Assembly (NCBI GenBank): GCA_003601535.1
Contig: PIXW01000149.1
Coordinates: 1-9,252 of the forward strand
DNA length: 9,252 bases
Direction: 5' to 3'
Origin: ANME-2 cluster archaeon
GTDB lineage: Archaea > Halobacteriota > Methanosarcinia > Methanosarcinales > Methanogasteraceae
Numbering within the stretch: position 1 is the first letter of the stretch; every line of letters begins with the position of its first letter. The notes beneath the pieces were generated by a model that was given only the letters and a program-made list of their open reading frames with translations, was not told where the DNA came from and did not search any database. This document shows, piece by piece, positions 1 through 5,036 of this stretch. Made by a program: the position numbers and the translations under genes.

Positions 1-155
1 CAGGATCCGCTGGTGATCCCGGCGGCATTTACTATCGCAACCGAAACCCACAGGAGATGCTCGGGACAGGATCGCTTGGTAGTCATCGGCTTGAAAATAG
101 TGACGAGGAGCTTGCCGCGATCAAGAAAGAACTGAAAAGAATAGGGCTCAGATGA
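1..155 (+). CDS. C-terminal fragment of an unrecognised protein
   Basis: An open frame enters from the left edge (first full codon at 3) and ends at TGA 153-155, giving about 50 residues. The fragment begins with a Gly/Asp-rich loop (GSAGDPGGIYYRNRNP) and ends with a charged amphipathic helix (EELAAIKKELKRIGLR). The other two forward frames contain stops, so this is the only one open from the left edge to a sensible end. I do not recognise the family. A Gly-rich linker before a short charged helix is compatible with a virion or membrane-associated protein, but that is only a guess. It is followed by a promoter-like gap, so it is probably the last gene of an upstream transcription unit. The start lies outside the window. 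Confidence 0.55.
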   Translation, partial: GSAGDPGGIYYRNRNPQEMLGTGSLGSHRLENSDEELAAIKKELKRIGLR

Positions 156-170
156 TCCCTATACCATGAT

Positions 171-190
171 GAAATTTTTGAATATATAAT
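171..190 (+). promoter_or_regulatory. Putative archaeal promoter (TATA-like box)
   Basis: The gap between 155 and 287 contains a T-run followed by AATATATAAT at 181-190, a good match to an archaeal TATA box. Archaeal transcription usually starts about 25 nt downstream, which would put the start near 210-215 and give a leader of about 75 nt for the nucleotidyltransferase gene. The T-run at 174-178 could also serve as a U-rich terminator for the gene ending at 155. This is inferred from sequence only, and no BRE is clear. Confidence 0.4.
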
Positions 191-196
191 GAAGAA

Positions 197-231
197 CATG
201 TAATTTAAGATCCAGAATGGAGCATTACATG
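197..231. promoter_or_regulatory. 8-bp inverted repeat across the predicted transcription start
   Basis: CATGTAAT (197-204) and ATTACATG (224-231) are perfect inverted copies separated by 19 nt. The element lies just downstream of the TATA-like box at 181-190 and straddles the expected start of transcription. It could be an operator for a dimeric repressor or a hairpin in the leader RNA. With 8-bp arms, chance cannot be excluded. Confidence 0.3.
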
Positions 232-286
232 ATAGAAGATGACAATAACATGCTCTAATGAGATACCTAAAAACCCAGGAGACAGA

Positions 287-1018
287 ATGATCGATATTGA
301 AAAAGAATCAAAACATTTCATAGACAACTTCGACAAACGATTGTTGCTTCTATGTGAATCTGGTAGCGGTACATACGGGTTTAGATCCGAAGGCAGTGAC
401 TTGGACTTGCGTGGAGTGTTCGTTGAAAATATTGACAGGTTGTTATCGCTGCATCCAGGAAGTGATGTTATTGATGGATTCTCTGATGATCGAATGGTTG
501 ATTGGCAAATATTTGAACTTAAAAAGTTTTTGGGATTGCTGACCAAACCAAACTTCAATGTTCTTGAATGGGTATACACTCCATTGCAGATTATCCCATT
601 GCCACATGAGATCAAAGAAATTGCCAATGAGTCGCTGTCGCAAAGAATTGGTAACCATGTTCGTGGGTGGACATACTCAATCCATAAGATGGATTGGCGC
701 GATCCAAAGAAGTGTCTTTATGCAATCCGTCCTTTGATGTCGTATATCAACTTGTGTGAACGAAAGGAGTTTATCTCGGACATAACCGTTTTGTCTCCTC
801 GTTTCGGATTAGAAGACCACGTAGACACGTTGATAGAATTGTATCGATCAAATAAAAGTGTGAACCACACTATGCGGATGAAGAACATGAGGATATACGA
901 AGACTTCACAGAGAGTTCTTATCAGATCGAGAAAGATTCGTGGCTACCAGAAAAACCTTCGATCAAAGCAATTGGCATGGCAAACAAATTTATAATTAGA
1001 ACGCGTATCGTGGGATGA
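287..1018 (+). CDS. PF10127-type (RlaP/YcgL-like) nucleotidyltransferase
   Basis: A 243-residue protein of the DNA polymerase beta-type nucleotidyltransferase superfamily, closest by motif to PF10127 (COG3541; the RNA-repair-associated RlaP group). The signature spans residues 26-43: a G-S-G-T-Y-G nucleotide-binding turn, then SDLDLRG with the metal-binding pair D38 and D40. D72 in the following DWQIFELKKF segment is the likely third carboxylate. The next part (KPNFNVLEWVYTP) is also typical of the family. The rest is helical, with no recognised extra domain. I chose ATG 287 because AGGAG lies 5 nt upstream. An in-frame ATG at 239 would add 16 residues but has no clear ribosome-binding site. 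The substrate is unknown: family members are linked to RNA repair, and phage homologues are mostly uncharacterised. It lies directly upstream of TerS, possibly in the same transcript. Transfer of a nucleotide to RNA or a small molecule is expected from the intact active site. Confidence 0.85.
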   Translation: MIDIEKESKHFIDNFDKRLLLLCESGSGTYGFRSEGSDLDLRGVFVENIDRLLSLHPGSDVIDGFSDDRMVDWQIFELKKFLGLLTKPNFNVLEWVYTPLQIIPLPHEIKEIANESLSQRIGNHVRGWTYSIHKMDWRDPKKCLYAIRPLMSYINLCERKEFISDITVLSPRFGLEDHVDTLIELYRSNKSVNHTMRMKNMRIYEDFTESSYQIEKDSWLPEKPSIKAIGMANKFIIRTRIVG

Positions 1019-1065
1019 TTAGAGAACATATCAAAGACGCGATGGTAGAAATAGAGGAAGACTGA
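1015..1065 (+). CDS. Possible 16-residue micro-ORF
   Basis: ATG 1015-1017 overlaps the stop of the nucleotidyltransferase as ATGA and opens a 16-codon frame (MIREHIKDAMVEIEED) ending at TGA 1063-1065, six bases before the TerS ATG. The arrangement would allow translational coupling between the two flanking genes. There is no strong ribosome-binding site and the peptide is very short, so it may be a coupling leader or simply chance. Low confidence. Confidence 0.15.
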   Translation: MIREHIKDAMVEIEED

Positions 1066-1070
1066 TTAGA

Positions 1071-1655
1071 ATGGTAGAAAGAAAAATAGAAGTGGAGAAG
1101 AAGAAGATACTTGAGGAAATGGCCTATGCGTGGGACAGGCAGGTAGGTGAGTCCCGGCTAGCCTATCAGCTCTTTTGTATCTATCGTGATCTTGGTAGGA
1201 CACGAAGCTATGATCGGGTTGTGGAGATCAGTTCGAGATCACCAAACACAGTCAGCAAGTATGCTAGTAGTTTCCAGTGGAAGGCACGAGCCGCTGCTTA
1301 CGATGACTATATGAATCACAAGATGAGAGTCAAGCTTGAGGAAGAGGTCATCCAAGCCCGGATTCGGCAGCAAGCATTAGGTGCTGATATGCAGGAGCTT
1401 GCGATGGCAGGGATTAACAAGATTATGGAGTCTGAAAATCCAGAGGAGTTGAGACCTTTGGATATTGCGAGGCTTGCTGAGGTGGGGGTTCGGATTGAGA
1501 ATCTTGCGATAGGTCAACCATCCGAGATTGTGAGAGAAGAGTCGAAGGGCGAGGTGAAGCACACCGTTGAGGTACTTGATAAGGATCTCGTCGCGGAGGT
1601 TGGAAGGATCCTTGCGGAGAAGAAGAGTCAAGAAGATGAGTCTTCTGAACATTAG
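1071..1655 (+). CDS. Terminase small subunit (TerS-like)
   Basis: A 194-residue protein with the layout of many tailed-phage small terminases. Residues 17-45 (MAYAWDRQVGESRLAYQLF, then IYRDLGRTRS) match the usual opening. A helix-turn-helix follows at about 46-66 (SSRSPNTVSKYASSFQW), with W70 and the KARAAAYDDY segment that typically follows it. Residues 82-120 form a long charged helix suited to oligomerisation, and a short acidic/charged tail ends the protein. TerS normally forms a ring that recognises the packaging site and stimulates the TerL motor. I used ATG 1071. ATG 1119 (M17) is a real alternative, because family members often begin near that motif and TGAGG precedes it. TerL lies about 490 bp downstream, with a small zinc-finger gene between. 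The stop codon is TAG. Confidence 0.8.
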   Translation: MVERKIEVEKKKILEEMAYAWDRQVGESRLAYQLFCIYRDLGRTRSYDRVVEISSRSPNTVSKYASSFQWKARAAAYDDYMNHKMRVKLEEEVIQARIRQQALGADMQELAMAGINKIMESENPEELRPLDIARLAEVGVRIENLAIGQPSEIVREESKGEVKHTVEVLDKDLVAEVGRILAEKKSQEDESSEH

Positions 1656-1854
1656 TTGGGAATGAAATAAGATTTTTATAAAAATGTTTTTCAGTGGAAT
1701 TTCAGGTCATATTCAGGAAAAATCGAAGAATATGCTGATACGAATCCCAAAATGATAATCTAATATAGGTTGGAAGAGGTGCCCGGTAGATTCCACGATT
1801 AAAAATTGTATACAAGAATAATATAAAATTCACTGATAGAATAAGGAGAGAATA
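1656..1854 (+). promoter_or_regulatory. 199-bp gap between TerS and the zinc-finger gene, with promoter-like sequence
   Basis: No convincing gene is present; the longest ATG frame I see is 23 codons without a ribosome-binding site. The gap holds a perfect 14-nt palindrome ATTTTTATAAAAAT at 1672-1685 that could act as a TATA box. Further AT-rich, TATA-like stretches occur at 1805-1813 and 1819-1829, just before the strong AAGGAG at 1844-1848 that serves the next gene. Two long-range complementary pairs are visible: TTGGGA (1656-1661) with TCCCAA (1745-1750), and GTGGAAT (1694-1700) with ATTCCAC (1790-1796). These may reflect a structured leader or small RNA, but the two pairings cross each other and are short. 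A promoter for the packaging genes is the simplest reading. Confidence 0.3.
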
Positions 1855-2094
1855 ATGGACCAAAGACAACAGACAGATGGCGGCAATAGATTCTATATAA
1901 AGTACACATCAACACACTTGATGGATAACACTTGCCCCGGATGTGGTGGTAGCGGTATTCAGACTCGGAATGATGGTGTGAAGATTGTATGTCCAGTATG
2001 TGGCGGATCCGGGCGATGGGGAGACGATCCAGTCTATCCATACCATCCATGCGATCCACCATATAACCCATACAAACCTAGTGTGATCTGTTAG
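1855..2094 (+). CDS. Small DnaJ-type CxxCxGxG zinc-finger protein
   Basis: A 79-residue protein with two CxxCxGxG motifs: CPGCGGSG at 27-34 and CPVCGGSG at 46-53. These are the repeats that form one zinc-binding site in the cysteine-rich domain of DnaJ/Hsp40. Only one pair is present, and there is no J domain or substrate-binding domain. The N-terminus is polar. The C-terminal 25 residues are rich in Pro and Tyr (DDPVYPYHPCDPPYNPYKP), include an extra Cys at 66, and end in Cys79. The start is well supported by AAGGAG at 1844-1848, 6 nt before the ATG. The gene sits between TerS and TerL, so it probably shares their late timing. Free DnaJ-like zinc fingers can mediate protein-protein or protein-nucleic-acid contacts; a role in packaging or assembly is inferred only from position. 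The stop is TAG. Confidence 0.75.
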   Translation: MDQRQQTDGGNRFYIKYTSTHLMDNTCPGCGGSGIQTRNDGVKIVCPVCGGSGRWGDDPVYPYHPCDPPYNPYKPSVIC

Positions 2095-2127
2095 AATATT
2101 TGTTTGAAAGGAAATATAGTGATGATA

Positions 2128-2140
2128 GTGATTTAATAAA
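2128..2140 (+). promoter_or_regulatory. Ribosome-binding site GTGAT deciding the TerL start
   Basis: GTGAT at 2128-2132 lies 8 nt before ATG 2141 and is complementary to the ATCAC part of the 16S rRNA 3' end (anti-SD ATCACCTCC). An in-frame TGA at 2129-2131 excludes any longer start. The same core is reused before other genes here, for example at 3567-3571 and, in full form, at 4541-4548. Confidence 0.5.
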
Positions 2141-3553
2141 ATGAGCGCTGATGATACCACAATAGATAGTTTTCCTGTGGCTGACCTTTTGCAATATTCC
2201 GCGCCGTACTTCATTCATGAGGTCTTCGGTTACCGAGTGGATGGGATGCACATGAACATATTGGATCATGTTCAAAACACCAGATTCACGCTTGACCTTG
2301 CACCAAGGGGTCATGGGAAGTCCCGAATGATAATCGGGTATTTTACGTGGTTGGCGGTCAATAATCCTGATATCAGGATTTTGATATGTTCTGATACTGA
2401 TATGCATGCGCAGAATTTTTTGAGGACGATCAAGAATACGATTGAGAATTCGGATTTGATACAGGAGCACTACGGTGATCTGGTAGGCGACCGCTGGACG
2501 GATCATGTGATCGAACTTCGAGGAAGGAGTCAGATATATACGGAGGGCACGATTACTGCGGTTGGTGCGATGTCGGGTGCGGCCACAGGACTTCACTTTG
2601 ATGTTATTGGGTGTGATGATCTTGCGAATTTCGATAATAGCCGGTCTGAATTGCAGCGAGAGAGGATGAAGACATGGTTCAGGACGACACTTCTTCCGAC
2701 GTTGATGTCGGATGGGTCTGTGCATATTGTCGGCACAAGGTATCATTTCGCGGATTTATATCAGATGATCATTGAGGAATTGAAGTATGATACCAATATT
2801 CTTCCGGCGATTCAGGACGATGGTACTGCACTGTGCAGATGGCTTCAGCCCCTTGAGGATATTGTCGACGAGAAAGGCGAGATGGTCAAGAAAGGACTCC
2901 TGTCGATCAAGAATGATTTAGGATCCGTTATATTTGGTCTTCAATATCAAAATAATGTTGACCTTCTAAAGGAAGGCAATATATTCAAGTGGGAATGGAT
3001 CAGATATTATGATGAGATCATATATAGTAACGGTGAGGTCTATGTTAGGAGAGGTGATCTCAAGGTCAAGATTGTTAAGAAGTTTCTGGGGGTTGATCTG
3101 GCAATTTCAGAGAAGGACACGGCGGACTATACTGTTATCACTTGTGTCGGGCAGGGAGAAGATAAGAAGTTGTACGTTCTTGATGTTGTGAGAGGTCATT
3201 GGACTTTTCAGAGGCAGAAGGATGAGATCATTAAGATGGTTGGGAAGTGGAATCCTGACAGGACGATAGTGGAGTCAGTGGCGTATCAGAAGGCGATGGT
3301 TGAGGAGTTGAAGTCGATGGGTGGACTTAAAATTCAGGACGTAACGCCTACAAGGGACAAGGTGTCCCGGGCGAATATGGTTACAGGTTGGTTTGAGAAT
3401 GGTAATATTTTCTTTGGTAGGAGTATGAGTGGTTTGGTGGATGAATTGTTGTTGTTCCCGGATGGCTCTCATGACGACCAGGTCGACAGTTTGTGTTATG
3501 CAATCAACGGATTCAAGATGGGTGTGTCGGCGGTAGTGCTGATGGAATTGTAA
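2141..3553 (+). CDS. Terminase large subunit (TerL), ATPase plus nuclease
   Basis: A 470-residue packaging motor, full length for the family. The N-terminal ATPase domain has Walker A APRGHGKS at 54-61, Walker B FDVIGCDD at 153-160 (D159 binds Mg; the second acidic position is Asp rather than the commoner Glu), and the coupling/C-motif-like segment HIVGTRYHFADLY at 195-207. The C-terminal RNase H-like nuclease has its three acidic clusters: D319 in LGVDLAISEKDTADYT, E378 in TIVESVAYQKAMVEEL, and D445/D446/D449 in DGSHDDQVDSL. TerL hydrolyses ATP to push DNA through the portal and cuts concatemers at the start and end of packaging. Together with the upstream TerS this identifies a tailed-virus packaging module. 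A portal gene commonly follows TerL, but none is seen here. No frameshift or motif loss is visible, so the enzyme should be functional. Confidence 0.95.
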   Translation: MSADDTTIDSFPVADLLQYSAPYFIHEVFGYRVDGMHMNILDHVQNTRFTLDLAPRGHGKSRMIIGYFTWLAVNNPDIRILICSDTDMHAQNFLRTIKNTIENSDLIQEHYGDLVGDRWTDHVIELRGRSQIYTEGTITAVGAMSGAATGLHFDVIGCDDLANFDNSRSELQRERMKTWFRTTLLPTLMSDGSVHIVGTRYHFADLYQMIIEELKYDTNILPAIQDDGTALCRWLQPLEDIVDEKGEMVKKGLLSIKNDLGSVIFGLQYQNNVDLLKEGNIFKWEWIRYYDEIIYSNGEVYVRRGDLKVKIVKKFLGVDLAISEKDTADYTVITCVGQGEDKKLYVLDVVRGHWTFQRQKDEIIKMVGKWNPDRTIVESVAYQKAMVEELKSMGGLKIQDVTPTRDKVSRANMVTGWFENGNIFFGRSMSGLVDELLLFPDGSHDDQVDSLCYAINGFKMGVSAVVLMEL

Positions 3554-3576
3554 TTAGATCGGATCAGTGATATAGA

Positions 3577-3732
3577 ATGGATAGAGAACGACTCGAAAGG
3601 GTGGAAAGAAAGCGATTGAAAGAGCGAGATAGAATATCTATCGAGCTTTCAGACTTTAATAAGGGTGATAGTATAGAAATTGATACTCGATTGTTGAATA
3701 AATTGAAACGTAAAATAAATAGGAGAAAATAA
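3577..3732 (+). CDS. Small basic protein, 51 residues, unrecognised
   Basis: An open frame of 51 codons from ATG 3577 to TAA 3730-3732, short enough to be dropped by size filters. GTGAT at 3567-3571, 5 nt upstream, is a good archaeal ribosome-binding site. The ribosome-binding site of the next gene (AGGAG, 3721-3725) lies inside its last codons, and the next ATG (3734) begins one base after its stop. The gene therefore fills the space between TerL and the structural genes exactly. The product starts with a strongly charged helix (MDRERLERVERKRLKERDR), then a beta-like stretch (ISIELSDFNKGDSIEIDT) and a second basic helix ending KRKINRRK. I do not recognise a family. The size, charge and position would suit a nucleic-acid-binding or head-associated accessory protein, which is inference only. 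Confidence 0.6.
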   Translation: MDRERLERVERKRLKERDRISIELSDFNKGDSIEIDTRLLNKLKRKINRRK

Positions 3733-3733
3733 T

Positions 3734-4051
3734 ATGGCAAAAATTAGACATGCGGCGGTCACAGCATTTTCGGCTGAGTTGGAGTCATTTGATCACGAAA
3801 TACTAACTGTTACTGACTCTGTGACCAGCCTCACATCGGAAAAGTATAGTGACGCGATCAAAGCATTTATGACGCTCGAAGGAGCACAGATTAGATACTG
3901 GGACGATGGCTCAGACCCAACCAGTAGTGAAGGACATCCCGTCAATGTTGGCGACATAATCATCCTCGACTCCGCAGCACAGATCGCAAACTTCAAGGCG
4001 ATCCGCACAGGCGGCACATCAGGAAAACTGATGGTGTCATACTTCCATTGA
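3734..4051 (+). CDS. Small virion-type structural protein (decoration or tail-like)
   Basis: A 105-residue protein. Residues 46-104 follow a pattern I recognise from many small tailed-phage structural-module proteins: M-T-L-E-G-A-Q-I-R-Y-W-D-D-G, then P-T..GHPVNVGDIIIL, then IANFKAIRTGGTSGKLMVSYF at the C-terminus. The pattern predicts a compact beta-sandwich, comparable to capsid decoration or tail-associated proteins of unknown detailed role. The first 40 residues look mainly helical and Ser/Thr-rich. AGGAG at 3721-3725 lies 8 nt upstream, and the start is one base after the stop of the 51-residue gene, which points to coupled translation. The stop TGA (4049-4051) overlaps the ribosome-binding site of the next gene. 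The structural role comes from motif memory and position and has not been confirmed by a search. Confidence 0.65.
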   Translation: MAKIRHAAVTAFSAELESFDHEILTVTDSVTSLTSEKYSDAIKAFMTLEGAQIRYWDDGSDPTSSEGHPVNVGDIIILDSAAQIANFKAIRTGGTSGKLMVSYFH

Positions 4052-4056
4052 GGTGA
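4049..4056 (+). promoter_or_regulatory. Stop codon embedded in the next ribosome-binding site (TGAGGTGA)
   Basis: The upstream gene's TGA (4049-4051) runs into GAGGTGA (4050-4056), a near-full match to the complement of the 16S 3' end, 9 nt before ATG 4066. Ribosomes terminating here sit directly on the next initiation site, which supports translational coupling and fixes the start of the next gene. Confidence 0.65.
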
Positions 4057-4065
4057 AAAGAAACG

Positions 4066-4542
4066 ATGATACAACGATCAAATAGGAAAATCTCAATGAT
4101 GGAGTTCTGGGGCGATGTGGATGACATAATCACTCTAACGACCACAACAACGAATGTTGACTTACCGAATATAGTTGTCGCCGACATTCCCTCTGGAGCA
4201 ACGATCAACCGTGTCATCGGTATGATCCGAATGCGCGCATTGAATAACACTGCGGCAGTCGTGAATGCCATCAATGGAGCAGCGGTTGTGAACGTGAAGA
4301 AATCGACCGGTACATGGGGTGTTGATGACGTTGCGTTGATGAATATACCAGACAACATCTGGAACACAGCGGCATCAACAAAAGAAGGCGGAATGCTAAT
4401 TGAAGGCGATAATGATGCCGCATCGGAAGTTGATGCGAATGCAACATACAACCTGCGATTCAACGGAAATATCTTCGTTGATGCAAACAATCTTGAATTA
4501 ATCGATGTCGCTGCCGGGCTAAAAGTCTACTTCACAGCATGA
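4066..4542 (+). CDS. Virion-type structural protein, beta-rich
   Basis: A 158-residue beta-rich protein. Its conserved-looking blocks recall a family of small phage structural proteins found beside decoration and tail genes: LPNIVVADIPSGATINRVIGMIRMR at 33-56, an Asn/Ala-rich helix with INGAAVVNVKKSTGTW at 69-84, the NTAASTKEGGMLIEGDND loop at 100-117, and the terminal strand GLKVYFTA. The Thr run TLTTTTTN at 23-30 begins the beta region. It has no signal peptide or membrane segment. The start follows GAGGTGA by 9 nt. M11 and M12 are possible later starts but have weaker sites. It sits between two other small structural-type genes and ends inside the next ribosome-binding site. The exact role (capsid accessory or tail) cannot be decided from this sequence. 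Confidence 0.6.
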   Translation: MIQRSNRKISMMEFWGDVDDIITLTTTTTNVDLPNIVVADIPSGATINRVIGMIRMRALNNTAAVVNAINGAAVVNVKKSTGTWGVDDVALMNIPDNIWNTAASTKEGGMLIEGDNDAASEVDANATYNLRFNGNIFVDANNLELIDVAAGLKVYFTA

Positions 4543-4548
4543 GGTGAT
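4540..4548 (+). promoter_or_regulatory. Stop codon embedded in a full ribosome-binding site (TGAGGTGAT)
   Basis: TGA 4540-4542 is followed without a gap by GGTGAT, forming GAGGTGAT at 4541-4548, 5 nt before ATG 4554. This is the best ribosome-binding site in the window. It decides the start of the following gene against overlapping frames in the same region. Confidence 0.7.
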
Positions 4549-4553
4549 CGAAA

Positions 4554-4901
4554 ATGTCTCCAGCTCCTATGCCACCACCATCTGCTTTGCCTACCAAACC
4601 ATATCAGATCGCCGGAAAAGTACAGTATCACGGAATCGATGTGTCTGGCGCAACGATTCATGTTACGGACGAGACTCATGCAGGGTCACGATCTTTCGTT
4701 TCATCGGAGGCAGACAGCAACTTTACCGAGACACTGGCAAACGTATCAGACGATTGGGCAGACGGCGACGTCGTTCTCATAGCCGCAACACACAATGGAC
4801 GCAGAGGACAGAAGAAGATCACTCTTGATAAGTCTGCTCATCCCGGCATCGAAGACATTGGTACGATCGATCTACAGGCACACTGGGGATGCAATGGATG
4901 A
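4554..4901 (+). CDS. Ig-like / carboxypeptidase-regulatory-like domain protein
   Basis: A 115-residue protein. After a Pro-rich start (MSPAPMPPPSALPTKP), residues 17-92 look like a single prealbumin-like beta sandwich: YQIAGKVQYHGIDVSGATIHVTD, then a serine-rich strand with FTETLANVSDDWADGDVV, then IAATHNGRRGQKKITLD. The same pattern (GKVxYxGxxVSGATVxVTDxT...LANxxDxWxxGD) recurs in repeated Ig-like domains of archaeal surface proteins and in phage tail or decoration proteins. It has no signal peptide, so it is probably a cytoplasmically made virion part rather than a secreted one. GAGGTGAT 5 nt upstream fixes the start. The stop TGA 4899-4901 overlaps ATG 4898 of the next small gene as ATGA. 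The domain assignment is moderate; an adhesive or decorating role is inferred. Confidence 0.6.
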   Translation: MSPAPMPPPSALPTKPYQIAGKVQYHGIDVSGATIHVTDETHAGSRSFVSSEADSNFTETLANVSDDWADGDVVLIAATHNGRRGQKKITLDKSAHPGIEDIGTIDLQAHWGCNG

Positions 4902-5032
4902 ACTTCCGAACCCGGTGGTTTCAAATCAGGATAAACGAACATGATGGGAAATACTACATCGCAATTGGGTTTTACACGAAACATTGGTCAGCAGGCATCG
5001 TTCACTGGCGGGATCGCGAGTATAGGTGGTGA
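4898..5032 (+). CDS. Small aromatic/basic protein, 44 residues, unrecognised
   Basis: A 44-codon frame from ATG 4898 to TGA 5030-5032. The start overlaps the previous stop as ATGA, with GGGG at 4885-4888 upstream. An in-frame ATG at 4889 is an alternative. The product is rich in Trp, Tyr, Arg and His (MNFRTRWFQIRIN, then HDGKYYIAIGFYTKHW, then IVHWRDREYRW) and reads as a small beta-strand protein. Its composition is more protein-like than that of the competing frame starting at 4941, which gives a Gly/Ser/Gln-rich stretch. AGGTGGTGAT at 5024-5033 overlaps its end and would load ribosomes for the next gene. I know no matching family. Small basic aromatic proteins of this kind occur in phage structural and lysis regions, but no function is claimed. 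Confidence 0.5.
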   Translation: MNFRTRWFQIRINEHDGKYYIAIGFYTKHWSAGIVHWRDREYRW

Positions 5033-5033
5033 T
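5024..5033 (+). promoter_or_regulatory. Ribosome-binding site AGGTGGTGAT for a proposed ATT start
   Basis: AGGTGG/GGTGAT lies immediately before ATT 5037-5039 and overlaps the TGA of the 44-residue gene, the same geometry as at 4049 and 4540. The nearest ATG downstream (5058) is too far away and would remove most of the signal peptide. Measured from AGGTGG the spacing to ATT is 7 nt; measured from GGTGAT it is 3 nt. Confidence 0.45.
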
Positions 5034-5036
5034 CGC

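Noticed and set aside
205..627. A 140-codon - strand frame opposite the nucleotidyltransferase
   Set aside because: The + strand frame has intact catalytic motifs and an SD; the reverse product is Ser/Ile-rich with no motif.
1740..1800. A tRNA-like look (GAATCCC and a G/C-rich stretch) in the TerS-zinc-finger gap
   Set aside because: I could not fold acceptor, D and anticodon arms, and no T-loop GTTCRA is in the right place.
2593..2625. TerL Walker B ending DD rather than DE, considered as a defect
   Set aside because: Asp at this position is found in many terminase large subunits, and all other motifs are intact.
2078..2746. A 222-codon open frame on the - strand opposite TerL
   Set aside because: It lies wholly opposite the TerL start and ATPase region, its product is a Arg/Ile/Pro-rich string without motifs, and TerL is certain on the other strand.
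4544..4828. A 94-codon + strand frame overlapping the Ig-like domain gene
   Set aside because: It starts with GTG inside the strong GAGGTGAT ribosome-binding site and gives an Arg/Ser-rich product, whereas the 4554 frame has ideal spacing and a domain-like product.
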